Below are positions 49,086-57,608 of a stretch of 64,000 bases of DNA, piece after piece. The translations under genes were made by a program, and so were the position numbers. Source of the DNA: Streptomyces sp. HUAS MG91 (GTDB lineage: Bacteria; Actinomycetota; Actinomycetes; Streptomycetales; Streptomycetaceae). Location of the stretch: positions 744,001-808,000 of the forward strand of contig NZ_CP159534.1 of NCBI RefSeq assembly GCF_040529335.1. Reading direction: 5' to 3'. Position 1 is the stretch's first letter, and the number at the start of each line of letters is the position of its first letter. The notes under the pieces are model-generated. The model made no database searches. It had not been told where the DNA came from and saw nothing but the letters and a program-made list of their open reading frames with translations.

Positions 49086-49104
49086 GTCAACGCAGGAGAT
49101 AAGA

Positions 49105-49818
49105 ATGTCCCCCCGCAGCGCATCGGTCAATGAGGAGTTGCGCCGACGTTCCCGCGAGCGGCTTCTGCAGGCGACGTTGGAGCTGGTCGGGGAGCGGGGG
49201 TACGAGGCGACGACGCTCGGCGACATCGCGGACCGGGCCGGTTCCGCCCGGGGACTGGTCTCGTACTACTTCCCCGGCAAGCGGCAGTTGTTGCAGTCCG
49301 CCGTGCACCGGCTGATGAACCGGACGCTCCAGGAGGCCCTGGAGCGGGAGCCGTGGCCCGCCGCCGACGACGGTGACGAGCGGCTGGCGCGGGCCATCGA
49401 CGCGATTCTCGGACTCGCCCGCGATCAGCCCCTGTTGATGCGCACGCACATGGCCGGAATTCTGCAGGCCGAGGGTTTCGTGCAGTGCCCGGAGCAGCAG
49501 CGGCTCGCGGCGCTGCTGCGCGACACCGTCCTGCGGCACGGGACGCTCGACGTCGACCGGGACTATCCGCTGTTGCGGGCTCTGCTGATGGGGGCCGTCT
49601 TCGCCGCGCTGGTGCCGGGTGCGCCGATGCCGGTGGTGAGGCTGCGGGCGGAGTTGTTCCAGCGCTACGGGCTGGCGTGGGAGTCGGGCTTCCCGCCGGA
49701 CGGAGGTCCTGACGACCTGCCGTCCGACGAGTGCCCCGCGCACGCCCGCGCGGCCGACTTCTCGCGATACTTCGAGCCGCTGCGGCCGGCCGCGGCGGAC
49801 CGGGATCAGTCGAAGTAG
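49105..49818 (+). CDS. TetR family transcriptional regulator
   Basis: A 237-residue TetR protein. The N-terminal HTH reads LLQATLELVGERGYEATTLGDIADRAGSARGLVSYYFPGKRQLL, and the C-terminal ligand domain follows. It differs from most in a long C-terminal tail after residue 195. The ATG is preceded by GCAGGAGATAAGA. It converges with the LVIVD gene, the two overlapping by 13 bp at their 3' ends. Auto-repression via the 49073-49085 palindrome is likely. The ligand is unknown. Confidence 0.9.
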   Translation: MSPRSASVNEELRRRSRERLLQATLELVGERGYEATTLGDIADRAGSARGLVSYYFPGKRQLLQSAVHRLMNRTLQEALEREPWPAADDGDERLARAIDAILGLARDQPLLMRTHMAGILQAEGFVQCPEQQRLAALLRDTVLRHGTLDVDRDYPLLRALLMGAVFAALVPGAPMPVVRLRAELFQRYGLAWESGFPPDGGPDDLPSDECPAHARAADFSRYFEPLRPAAADRDQSK

Positions 49819-51311
49819 TCCGGCTGCGTCTGGGTGTTCAGCTCGTCCAGACGGATCCGCTCGGCCGGAGCCGTGCGCCGGTCGCTGAGCTTCAGGACGT
49901 CGAAGCCCTTCGCGATGTCGTTGGAATAGATGTAGCCGTTGTAGTAGTACGCGGACCAGGAACCGCCGACGGTGAGGGTGTCGGTGGTCAGCGGGCCCCG
50001 CTCGAAGTAGGCGATCTCCTTCGGCTTGGTGGAGTCGGTGAAGTCCCAGACGGAGACGCCGCCCTGGTACCAGGCCTGGACCATGAGGTCCTTGCCCTTG
50101 ACGGGGATCAGCGAGCCGTTGTGGGCGACGCAGTTCTCGGTGTCGGCCTGGTGGCGCGGGATCTTGTAGTAGCCGCGGAAGACGAGCCTGCTCTTGTCGC
50201 CCTTGCCGACGATGTCGTAGATGCCGTCGGCGCCGCGGTTCGGGCCGATCGCCGCGTTGCAGGTGGCCGCTCCGCCGCCGCCCAGCTCGTCGGTGAACAC
50301 GACCTTCTTCGCCGTCTGGTTGAAGGTCGCCGAGTGCCAGAACGCGAAGTTGACGTTGTCCTGGACCTGGTCGATGACCTTGGGGTGTTCCGGGTCCTTG
50401 ATGGAGAACAGGATGCCGTCACCCATGCAGGCACCTGCCGCCAGGTCCTTGGAGGGCAGGACCGTGATGTCGTGGCAGCCCGTGGTCTTGGAGACGCCGG
50501 GGTTGGTGGGCGCGCCCGGGTTTCCGCCGCCGTCGGGTCCCTCGCCGGGGAAGAGGACGGGGAAGTTGACCACGGCCGCCTTCTGCGGGGCCTTGCGCGG
50601 CACCTTGATGACGGAGATCCCGTCGTGCGGCGGTTGGCAGTCGGGGAACGAGGCGCTGGGCGAGTACGAGGAGACGTACACGTAGACGTTCTTCTTCTCC
50701 GGCACCAGCGTGTGGGTGTGCGAGCCGCACGCGGTCTCGACGGCGGCGACGTACTTGGGGTTCTTCTTGTCGCTGATGTCGAAGACCTTCATGCCCTCCC
50801 ACGACGACTTCTCGGTCGCGGGCTGGGTCGTGGAGGCGCAGGAGTTGTCGCTGCGGGAGCTGTCCGTCGACAGGAAGAGCAGGTTCCCGGAGACGGAGAT
50901 GTCGTTCTGCGAGCCGGGACACAGGACCTGCGCGACGGTCTTCGGCGCCTTCGGGTTGCTGATGTCGAAGATGCGGAAGCCGTCGTAGTTGCCGGCGAAG
51001 GCGTACCGGCCCTGGAAGGCCAGGTCCGAATTGGTGCCGGGCAGCGCGTCCTTGGGGATGTTGGTGAGGTGCTCGATGTTGGCGGAGTGGACGACCTCGT
51101 CCTGGCCGGGTATGTCGCCGGCGGCTATCGCGGCCTCGGCCCGCTCCTGCGCGCTCTTCGAGACGCCGCGCGGCGCGGCGGAGCGGTCCCCCGGGTCGGG
51201 GGTCGCCGACACGGGTCCCGCGGCGAGCAGGGCCGCCAGGAGTCCGGCCGCGGCCGTGGCGACTCCGAGGCGTCTTCCGCGTGTTCGGGCGAAGCTGTGC
51301 AACAGGGTCAC
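49806..51311 (-). CDS. Secreted LVIVD repeat-containing protein
   Basis: A 501-residue exported protein. The signal peptide (basic start, hydrophobic core, cleavage after ALAAGPVSA near residue 36) precedes a beta-propeller-like body with repeats of the LVIVD type, seen as FRIFDISNPKAPKTV, MKVFDISDKKNPKYV and VSVWDFTDSTKPKEI. Cysteines in the body may form disulphides. Such proteins are extracellular with no known catalytic function. GTG start behind GAGGGAGACAACA. It is divergent from the DUF305 lipoprotein gene with 83 bp between starts, a pairing suggesting joint function. Confidence 0.85.
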   Translation of the reverse strand: MTLLHSFARTRGRRLGVATAAAGLLAALLAAGPVSATPDPGDRSAAPRGVSKSAQERAEAAIAAGDIPGQDEVVHSANIEHLTNIPKDALPGTNSDLAFQGRYAFAGNYDGFRIFDISNPKAPKTVAQVLCPGSQNDISVSGNLLFLSTDSSRSDNSCASTTQPATEKSSWEGMKVFDISDKKNPKYVAAVETACGSHTHTLVPEKKNVYVYVSSYSPSASFPDCQPPHDGISVIKVPRKAPQKAAVVNFPVLFPGEGPDGGGNPGAPTNPGVSKTTGCHDITVLPSKDLAAGACMGDGILFSIKDPEHPKVIDQVQDNVNFAFWHSATFNQTAKKVVFTDELGGGGAATCNAAIGPNRGADGIYDIVGKGDKSRLVFRGYYKIPRHQADTENCVAHNGSLIPVKGKDLMVQAWYQGGVSVWDFTDSTKPKEIAYFERGPLTTDTLTVGGSWSAYYYNGYIYSNDIAKGFDVLKLSDRRTAPAERIRLDELNTQTQPDYFD

Positions 51312-51352
51312 TGTTGTCTCCCTCGTCTCCCTGGTCGATAGTGACGTCGTTC

Positions 51353-51362
51353 GTTCGCGAAC
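51353..51362. promoter_or_regulatory. Shared palindrome GTTCGCGAAC
   Basis: A perfect 10-bp palindrome in the 83-bp divergent region between the LVIVD and DUF305 genes. It lies 20 bp before a TATCGT hexamer that precedes the DUF305 ATG by 7 nt. It may be a shared operator. Confidence 0.5.
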
Positions 51363-51394
51363 GGTTCACCCATCCCCCGAGTATCGTCTTCACC

Positions 51395-52063
51395 ATGCAC
51401 AGATCAACAGATGGCAACGCACTCGTCATGAAAGTTGCTGTGCCCGCGCTGCTCGCGGCGCTCGCGCTGGGGGTGAGCGGATGCGACTCGGGGGGCGACG
51501 CGAGGGCCGACTCCCCTGCTTCCAGCGGGAGTTCGGTGATCGCGCCGGGCAAGCCGGGTGAGGCCGCGGAGACCCTGTCCGCGCAGGACGCGGAGAAGCG
51601 CAGGTCCGACGACCGGCCCAACTCCGCGGACGTCGGCTATGCGCAGATGATGATCAGCCACCACGAGCAGGCGCTGACGATGACCGAACTCGCCCCGGAG
51701 CGGGCCGAGTCGGAGCAGGTGAAGCGGCTCGCCGAGCGGATCACGGCGGCGCAGGGCCCGGAGATCGAGACGATGCGCGCGTGGCTGAAGAAGTACGGGA
51801 AGCCGCAGGACGCTTCCGGCCACGCGGCGCACGACACGATGCCGGGGATGGCGACCGAGGGGCAGTTGAAGAAGCTGCGGGCGGCGCGCGGGGCCGCGTT
51901 CGACGCGCTGTTCCTGAAGTTGATGATCACGCACCACCAGGGCGCGGTGACCATGGCCACGGAGGTCAAGAGCGACGGCAACGACGTGGTCGTCGAGGAG
52001 ATGGCCGACGACGTGATCGCGCAGCAGACGACGGAGATCTCCCGCATGCGCGAGATGTCCTGA
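51395..52063 (+). CDS. DUF305 lipoprotein
   Basis: A 222-residue lipoprotein. The lipobox VSGC puts the lipidated Cys at 30. Two DUF305 helical pairs follow, with the repeated motifs MMISHHEQALTM and LMITHHQGAVTM, the second in a typical DUF305 spacing. The paired His-His of each repeat suggests metal or heme binding, a common proposal for DUF305 proteins. The ATG at 51395 has no Shine-Dalgarno sequence, and TATCGT lies 7 nt upstream, so a leaderless start is preferred; an ATG at 51428 is the alternative. Confidence 0.8.
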   Translation: MHRSTDGNALVMKVAVPALLAALALGVSGCDSGGDARADSPASSGSSVIAPGKPGEAAETLSAQDAEKRRSDDRPNSADVGYAQMMISHHEQALTMTELAPERAESEQVKRLAERITAAQGPEIETMRAWLKKYGKPQDASGHAAHDTMPGMATEGQLKKLRAARGAAFDALFLKLMITHHQGAVTMATEVKSDGNDVVVEEMADDVIAQQTTEISRMREMS

Positions 52064-52093
52064 GCCCTCGCCGCGACAGTGCGGCGCCCTGCC

Positions 52094-52663
52094 TCACCGC
52101 CGATTGTGGCGGGGCGCCAGCAGGCCGGCGTCACGTGCGCCCGCGATCATCCGCAGGGACCTGCGGCGGCTGCGGCCCGTCGCGCACATGACCGCGAGGA
52201 CCGGATCGGCGCCCTCGCTCTGCGCCGCGCGGTAGGCCTCGGCGACGGCGCGGCGGCCCTCGACGCCGCGCGGCAGGGAGGAGCGGGCGCGGCGGGCCGG
52301 GTTCTCGCCGGGGGCGGGCGCGGCGTGCTCGGGCCGACCGGGTACGGTCCGGCAGGCGTCCTGGAGCGAGCCTTCGATCCACTCCCCGAGCGAGGCGAAC
52401 TCGGCGAGCGAGAGCGGCGGTTGGGCCCGTACGTCCTCGATGGCGACGCGGCCGTCGGCCACGACGGCGAGGACGTCGGCATGGGCGCCGTGGCCGAAGG
52501 TGAGCCGGACGTGGAACCACGGTGAGGGGCAGGCGCGCGCGGCGTCGTCCCGGAGGTCGCCCGCGACGGAGCCGTGCCCCTGGATCTCCCACCGCGGCTC
52601 TGCGGAAACAGCATCGTTCAGTCGATAATGATCAGCGACGTCAAAGAATGAACTTTCCAGCAC
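52094..52663 (-). CDS. DUF6214 family protein
   Basis: A 189-residue protein. The first half is beta-rich (WEIQGHGSVAGD, then PWFHVRLTFGHGAHADVLAVVADGRVAIEDV). The second half is a helical basic domain with RRAVAEAYRAAQSEGADPV and the conserved terminus ATGRSRRRSLRMIAGARDAGLL. The end looks like a small DNA-binding helix-turn-helix. The family is streptomycete-specific and uncharacterised. GTG start; 135 bp separate it from the divergent ferredoxin reductase gene. Confidence 0.8.
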   Translation of the reverse strand: MLESSFFDVADHYRLNDAVSAEPRWEIQGHGSVAGDLRDDAARACPSPWFHVRLTFGHGAHADVLAVVADGRVAIEDVRAQPPLSLAEFASLGEWIEGSLQDACRTVPGRPEHAAPAPGENPARRARSSLPRGVEGRRAVAEAYRAAQSEGADPVLAVMCATGRSRRRSLRMIAGARDAGLLAPRHNRR

Positions 52664-52798
52664 CTACGCACCGTAACCCTTCGATCACACTTGATCATCA
52701 AAGGCGCGCAGAGAGCTCCGCGCCGCCCCTCTCCCCCGACGCGGCGGGCGGTGCCATGCTGAGGAACATCAGCGCAGCACCGGCAGAAGGAGCCGCAC

Positions 52799-54142
52799 GT
52801 GCCGCACATCGCCGTCGTGGGTTCGGGACCGAGTGGGGTCTACACCGCCCAGTGCCTGGTACAGCAGCTGCGCGTCCCGGACGTCCGGGTCGACGTGCTC
52901 GACCGGCTGCCCTGCCCGTTCGGACTGGTGCGCTACGGCGTGGCACCCGACCACGAGAAGATCAAGTCGCTCCAGGGGAATCTGCGCAAGGTGCTGGAGG
53001 ACGGCCGGGTGCGGTTCCTCGGCGGTGTCGAGATCGGCCCGGCGCTGCCGCCCGCGAAGCTGCTGGAGCTGTACCACGCGGTGGTCTACTGCGTGGGCGC
53101 CGCGGCCGACCGCCGGCTCGGGGTGCCCGGCGAGGACCTGCCCGGCAGCTGGTCGGCGACCGACTTCGTGGCCTGGTACAGCGCGCACCCGGACGCGCGG
53201 GACGACGGATTCGTCCGGGACGTGCGCGCCGCCGTCGCGATCGGCGTGGGCAATGTCGCCGTGGACGTCACCCGGATGCTGGCCCGCGGCGCCGCCGAAC
53301 TGGCGCTCACCGACATGCCGCAGGCGGCGCTGTCCACACTCGGCGCCAGCGAGGTTCGGGACGTGTACATGGTGGGGCGGCGCGGACCGTCGCAGGCCCG
53401 CTTCACCACCAAGGAACTGCGCGAGCTGGCATCGCTGCCGGACACCGAACTCGTAGTGGACGAAGGCGAGTTGGCGCTCGACCCGGCATACACGGATCCG
53501 TCGGCGCTGCCCGCCGCGAACCGGCGGAACGTGGAGGTGCTGCGCGGCTGGGCCGCGCTGCCGCACGAGGAGCGGCGGCGCCGGATCCATCTGCGGTTCT
53601 TCCTGCGGCCCGTCGAGGTCGTCGGGCGGGACGGGCGGGTGGCCGGGGTGCGGTTCGAGCGGACCCGGCCGGACGGCGACGGCGGGGTCGTCGGCACGGG
53701 GACGTACGAGGAGATCGGCGCGCAGCTGGTCCTGCGGTCGGTGGGGTATCGCGGGGTGCCACTGGAGGGGCTGCCGTTCGACGCCGAGCGCGGGACCGTG
53801 CCGCAGCTCGCCGGGCGGGTGCTGCGCGAGGGCCGGGTGTCGCCCGGCGAGTACGTCGCGGGCTGGATCAAGCGCGGGCCGACCGGCGTCATCGGCACCA
53901 ACCGGCCGTGCGCGAAGGAGACCGTGGCCTCGCTCCTCGACGACGCCCCGGCGCTCACGGCGCGGACGCTCGCCCGGGATCCGCTGGCGGGGCTCGTCGG
54001 GGCCGGGCTGCGGCCGGTCGACTGGGCGGGGTGGCTCGGGATCGAGCGCGCCGAGGCGGAGTTGGGGCGTGCGCTCGGCCGGGGACCGGTGAAGATCCCG
54101 GACTGGGAAGGGCTGTTGGGCGCCGCGGGCGCCGGGTCGTAG
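52799..54142 (+). CDS. FprA-type ferredoxin/adrenodoxin NADP reductase
   Basis: A 447-residue FAD/NADPH enzyme of the adrenodoxin-reductase group. The FAD motif is VVGSGPSGVYTAQ at the N-terminus, followed by PCPFGLVRYGVAPDHE, a family signature. The NADPH site is IGVGNVAVDVTRML, and the late GWIKRGPTGVIGTNR motif closes the FAD site. It would transfer electrons from NADPH to a ferredoxin, often serving cytochrome P450s. No ferredoxin or P450 is adjacent. GTG start behind CGGCAGAAGGAGCCGCAC. Length and motifs match the family. Confidence 0.93.
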   Translation: MPHIAVVGSGPSGVYTAQCLVQQLRVPDVRVDVLDRLPCPFGLVRYGVAPDHEKIKSLQGNLRKVLEDGRVRFLGGVEIGPALPPAKLLELYHAVVYCVGAAADRRLGVPGEDLPGSWSATDFVAWYSAHPDARDDGFVRDVRAAVAIGVGNVAVDVTRMLARGAAELALTDMPQAALSTLGASEVRDVYMVGRRGPSQARFTTKELRELASLPDTELVVDEGELALDPAYTDPSALPAANRRNVEVLRGWAALPHEERRRRIHLRFFLRPVEVVGRDGRVAGVRFERTRPDGDGGVVGTGTYEEIGAQLVLRSVGYRGVPLEGLPFDAERGTVPQLAGRVLREGRVSPGEYVAGWIKRGPTGVIGTNRPCAKETVASLLDDAPALTARTLARDPLAGLVGAGLRPVDWAGWLGIERAEAELGRALGRGPVKIPDWEGLLGAAGAGS

Positions 54143-54290
54143 GCGATCGACGGCATGGCCCGGGGCGGGTTCCGGGGTGCGACACAACCCGGCAACATCC
54201 GTGAAATCAACAAAACGTTCAAGCCGATTACGGTCTCGTGCTGCCGCCCCTCCCGCTGTCCCCCGGGACTCCCCTGGCCTTGGAGCACGT

Positions 54291-55664
54291 ATGCCACAGA
54301 CCCATCCTGTCGATCAGGTCCCGCCCGTACGCCAGTTGGCGGCGTTCGGGCTCCAGCACGTTCTCGCCATGTACGCGGGCGCGGTCGCCGTTCCGCTGAT
54401 CGTGGGCGGCGCGATGAAGCTGCCGCCCGCCGATCTCGCGTATCTGATCACCGCCGACCTGCTGGTGTGCGGGATCGCGACGCTCATCCAGTGCGTCGGC
54501 GTGTGGCGCTTCGGCATCCGGCTGCCCATCGTGCAGGGGTGCACGTTCGCGGCCGTGTCGCCGATGGTGCTGATCGGGACGACGGGCGGCGGGCTGCCCG
54601 CCATCTACGGCGCGGTGATCGTCGCGGGGCTCGCGATGATGCTGCTCGCGCCGGTCTTCGGGCGGCTGCTGCGCTTCTTCCCGCCCCTGGTGACCGGCAC
54701 GGTGATTCTGATCATCGGGCTCTCGCTGCTGCCGACCGCGGGGACGTGGGCGGCCGGCGGGGCCGGGGCGAAGGACTTCGGGGAGCCGAAGAACCTCGCG
54801 CTCGCCGCGTTCGTGCTGGTGCTCGTGCTCGCGGTGCAGCGGTTCGCGCCGCCCGCGCTGAGCCGGGTGGCGGTGCTCGTCGGCATCGTGGTCGGCACGG
54901 CCGTGGCGATACCCACCGGGTTCACGGACTTCGGGGCGGTCGGGGACGCGAACTGGGTCGGGATCAGCACGCCGTTCCACTTCGGGGCTCCCGAGTTCCA
55001 CGGTGCGGCGATCGTGTCGATGCTGATCGTGGCCCTGGTGACCATGACCGAGACCACCGGTGACTTCATCGCGGTCGGTGAGATGACGGAGCGCCCGGTG
55101 GACCGGCGGGCACTCGCCGACGGCCTGCGCGCCGACGGCTTCTCGACCGTCCTCGGCGGGGTCTTCAACACCTTCCCGTACACGGCGTTCGCGCAGAACG
55201 TGGGCCTGGTCGGCATGACGAAGGTGCGCAGCCGCTGGGTGGTCGCCGTCGCGGGAGGCATCCTCGTGGTGCTCGGACTGCTGCCCAAGCTGGGCGCGGT
55301 GATCGCCGCGATACCGTCGCCGGTCCTGGGCGGCGCGGGTCTGGTGATGTTCGGGACGGTCGCGGCGAGCGGCCTGAAGACCCTGTCGAAGGTGGAGTTC
55401 GAGGGCAACGCCAATCTGACGGTGGTCGCCGTGTCCGTCGCGCTCGGCGTGCTGCCGGTGGGCGTGCCGACGATGTACGAGAAGTTCCCCCACTGGTTCC
55501 AGACGGTGATGGACAGCGGGATCAGCGCGGGCTGCATCACGGCGATCGTGCTGAACCTGCTCTTCAACCACCTTCCGAAGAAGGGCGGTTCGGCGGACGC
55601 CCCGGCCGAGGCGCCGGCCGTTCCCGCGCAGCCCGCGCCGAGCGCCGAGGCGCCGGTCGGGTAG
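54291..55664 (+). CDS. NCS2 family nucleobase:cation symporter (uracil/xanthine permease)
   Basis: A 457-residue membrane permease of the NCS2 (nucleobase-ascorbate transporter) family with about 12-14 helices. The QxxGCTFAAVSPM segment and the conserved ETTGDFIAVGEMTER motif, with FNTFPYTAFAQNVGL, mark the substrate core and the uracil/xanthine/uric-acid subclass. It imports a purine or pyrimidine base with protons. The ATG follows TTGGAGCACGT. A 60-bp A+T-rich stretch (about 54180-54240) upstream probably contains the promoter. A terminator hairpin follows. Confidence 0.93.
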   Translation: MPQTHPVDQVPPVRQLAAFGLQHVLAMYAGAVAVPLIVGGAMKLPPADLAYLITADLLVCGIATLIQCVGVWRFGIRLPIVQGCTFAAVSPMVLIGTTGGGLPAIYGAVIVAGLAMMLLAPVFGRLLRFFPPLVTGTVILIIGLSLLPTAGTWAAGGAGAKDFGEPKNLALAAFVLVLVLAVQRFAPPALSRVAVLVGIVVGTAVAIPTGFTDFGAVGDANWVGISTPFHFGAPEFHGAAIVSMLIVALVTMTETTGDFIAVGEMTERPVDRRALADGLRADGFSTVLGGVFNTFPYTAFAQNVGLVGMTKVRSRWVVAVAGGILVVLGLLPKLGAVIAAIPSPVLGGAGLVMFGTVAASGLKTLSKVEFEGNANLTVVAVSVALGVLPVGVPTMYEKFPHWFQTVMDSGISAGCITAIVLNLLFNHLPKKGGSADAPAEAPAVPAQPAPSAEAPVG

Positions 55665-55678
55665 GGACGGGAGCCGGA

Positions 55679-55705
55679 GGGGTGGTCGCGGGCCGCGGCC
55701 ACCCC
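55679..55705. terminator. Bidirectional terminator
   Basis: GGGGTGG and CCACCCC flank a CGCGGGCCGCG core, making a 27-base hairpin region between the convergent NCS2 permease and ArsR genes. Confidence 0.65.
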
Positions 55706-55720
55706 TGCGGCATGTCCGGC

Positions 55721-56083
55721 TCAGGCGCCGAGCCGCTCCTCCTGCCGGTCGGCGGCGTCCAGGACGCTGTCCAGGAGACCGGGGAACAGGGTGTCGAGGT
55801 CGTCCCTGCGCAGCCCGTTCAGCTTCGTGGTGCCGCGGTAGACCTGCTCGATCACTCCGCTCTCGCGCAGCACCCGGAAGTGGTGGGTGGTCGTCGACTT
55901 GGTGACGGGCAGATCGAAGTGCGAGCAGGACAGCTCCGCGCTGCGCGCGCTCGCCATCTCACGGACGACCGCGAGCCGCATCGGATCGGACAGCGCGTGC
56001 AGCACGCCTTCGAGACGGATCTCCTCGCGGGCCGGGTGCACGAGCGTGCGGCTTCCGGTGGCCTGCGGTGCTGCGGTCGCCAT
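55721..56083 (-). CDS. ArsR-type helix-turn-helix regulator
   Basis: A 120-residue winged-helix repressor. The HTH region is LHALSDPMRLAVVREMASARSAELS and VTKSTTTHHFRVLRESGVIEQ, with a Cys in the sensor-like CSHFDLPVT segment but no full ArsR metal-site CxC. The wing follows as YRGTTKLNGLRRDDL. It is divergent from an Old Yellow Enzyme gene across two identical-form operators, so it probably represses that gene and itself. The effector is more likely organic or oxidative than arsenic. Confidence 0.88.
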   Translation of the reverse strand: MATAAPQATGSRTLVHPAREEIRLEGVLHALSDPMRLAVVREMASARSAELSCSHFDLPVTKSTTTHHFRVLRESGVIEQVYRGTTKLNGLRRDDLDTLFPGLLDSVLDAADRQEERLGA

Positions 56084-56131
56084 GACGACCTCCCCTTCAC
56101 GTCTCTCTGTCGAGCGGCTCGTCGGCCATTG

Positions 56132-56147
56132 TACGAGAACCCTCGTA
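56132..56147. promoter_or_regulatory. Operator box 1 (TACGAG-N4-CTCGTA)
   Basis: A perfect 6-4-6 inverted repeat 49 bp from the ArsR start. It shares the form TACGAK-N4-MTCGTA with box 2, whose centre is 34 bp away (about three helical turns). Confidence 0.7.
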
Positions 56148-56165
56148 GTTTGACATTCGCCGTAC

Positions 56166-56181
56166 TACGATGGCTATCGTA
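56166..56181. promoter_or_regulatory. Operator box 2 (TACGAT-N4-ATCGTA)
   Basis: A perfect 6-4-6 inverted repeat 38 bp before the Old Yellow Enzyme start. It is placed so that a bound repressor would cover that gene's promoter. Confidence 0.7.
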
Positions 56182-56218
56182 CGAAGCATCAGTCGCACCC
56201 CCATGAATGGAGTCCGCC

Positions 56219-57301
56219 GTGAGCGCGCTGTTCGAGCCCATCACCCTCCGGTCGCTGACCGTCCCGAACCGCGTCTGGATGCCGCCGATGTGCCAGTACA
56301 GCGCCCCGGCGGAGGGCCCGCTGACCGGCGCCCCGGGCGACTGGCACTTCCAGCACTACGGCGCCCGCGCGGCCGGCGGCACGGGCCTGATCATCGTCGA
56401 GGCGACGGGGGTCAGCCCCGAGGGCCGCATCTCCCCGTACGACCTCGGTATCTGGAACGACACGCAGGTCAAGGCCTTCCGCCGGATCACCGCGTTCCTG
56501 AAGTCGCAGAACACGACGCCTGGAATCCAGCTCGGTCACGCGGGCCGCAAGGCATCGACCGACCGCCCCTGGGCGGGCGGCGCCCCGGTCGGCCCGGAGG
56601 CCCACGGCTGGCAGGCCGTCGCGCCGAGCCCCGTCGCCTTCGACGAGCAGCACCCGGTGCCCACCGAGCTGACCGTCGACGGCATCGAGGAGATCGTCGG
56701 ACAGTTCGCGGACGCGGCGCGGCGCGCGCTCGACGCCGGGTTCGAGGTCGTCGAGATCCACGGTGCGCACGGCTATCTGATCGGCCAGTTCCTCTCCCCG
56801 CACTCCAACAAGCGCACCGACGAGTACGGCGGTTCCTACGAGAACCGCACCCGGTTCGCCCTGGAGGTCACCGACGCCGTACGTGCCGTGTGGCCCGAGG
56901 AGCTGCCGCTGTTCTTCCGCATCTCCGCCACCGACTGGCTGGAGGGGCAGGAGGGCTGGACCGCCGACGACACCGTCCGGTTCGCCGCCGAGCTCAAGGA
57001 GCACGGGGTCGACCTGATCGACGTGTCGACCGGTGGCAACGCCTCCGGGGTCCGCATCCCGGTCGGCCCCGGCTACCAGGTGCCCTTCGCGGCGCGCGTG
57101 CGCGACGAGGCGGGTGTCCCGGCCGCCGCGGTCGGTCTGATCACCGAGGTCCAGCAGGCCGAGAAGATCCTCGTGGACGGCGAGGCGGACGCCGTGCTGC
57201 TCGGCCGTGAGCTGCTGCGCGACCCGTCGTTCGCCCGGCACGCGGCCCGCGAGCTCGGCGCCGACGTGCACGTGCCGGACCAGTACCACCGGTCGGTCTG
57301 A
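56219..57301 (+). CDS. Old Yellow Enzyme family NADH:flavin oxidoreductase (YqjM-like)
   Basis: A 360-residue FMN-dependent ene-reductase of the YqjM class. Typical are NRVWMPPMCQYSA near residue 18, with the thiol-sensing Cys of that class, then QLGHAGRK and the catalytic EIHGAHGYLIGQFLSP with the NKRTDEYGGSYENRTRF block. It reduces activated C=C bonds using NAD(P)H in the cytosol and is often induced by thiol-reactive electrophiles. GTG at 56219 is preferred over ATG 56207 because GGAG sits 6 nt before it. A perfect terminator follows. The ArsR repressor is divergent. Confidence 0.93.
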   Translation: MSALFEPITLRSLTVPNRVWMPPMCQYSAPAEGPLTGAPGDWHFQHYGARAAGGTGLIIVEATGVSPEGRISPYDLGIWNDTQVKAFRRITAFLKSQNTTPGIQLGHAGRKASTDRPWAGGAPVGPEAHGWQAVAPSPVAFDEQHPVPTELTVDGIEEIVGQFADAARRALDAGFEVVEIHGAHGYLIGQFLSPHSNKRTDEYGGSYENRTRFALEVTDAVRAVWPEELPLFFRISATDWLEGQEGWTADDTVRFAAELKEHGVDLIDVSTGGNASGVRIPVGPGYQVPFAARVRDEAGVPAAAVGLITEVQQAEKILVDGEADAVLLGRELLRDPSFARHAARELGADVHVPDQYHRSV

Positions 57302-57339
57302 GCCGAACGGGTCCGGGCGGGGAGAGCCCGGGGAACGAC

Positions 57340-57385
57340 ACACGCGTCAGGGCGGAGGCGACAGCGCCTCCGCCCTGACGCGTGT
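57340..57385 (+). terminator. 21-bp perfect terminator stem
   Basis: Arms 57340-57360 and 57365-57385 are perfectly complementary over 21 bases with a 4-base ACAG loop, 38 bp after the Old Yellow Enzyme stop codon. It is the longest terminator-like stem in the window. Confidence 0.9.
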
Positions 57386-57406
57386 CCGCGTACGGGTCTG
57401 GGCCGG

Positions 57407-57448
57407 TGCCCATCGCCCGCGCGGGCACGGTGGGCGCGTGCACATGGT
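57407..57448. promoter_or_regulatory. Shared 42-bp element, MFS copy
   Basis: TGCCCA (57407-57412), 18 bases, TGGGCG (57431-57436), 2 bases, then TGCACATGGT (57439-57448). The spacing is identical to that of the copy before the acyl-CoA ligase gene. Probably the binding site of the PucR-like regulator between the two, which is inference. Confidence 0.7.
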
Positions 57449-57608
57449 CGCGTCGAGGGCGCGTACTCGATGCTGAACAACCACCGGCCACGCGCCTGAC
57501 CACCGGAAAGAACGGTGCCGCGCGGGGCCGCCGCCTCCCCCACGGCAATTCCTCGGCAATCTCCGGCGACCCCTGCTGCGCCGACGCGCGCACGCGGGAA
57601 GGACTGTG

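Larger units (their letters stand above)
57302..57608. other. Intergenic region before the MFS transporter gene
   Basis: These 307 bases hold a 21-bp terminator stem directly after the Old Yellow Enzyme gene, then the 42-bp element shared with the acyl-CoA ligase promoter region (57407-57448), then about 160 bases with no strong promoter or coding signal before the MFS ribosome binding site (GAAGGACTGTG). Confidence 0.7.
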
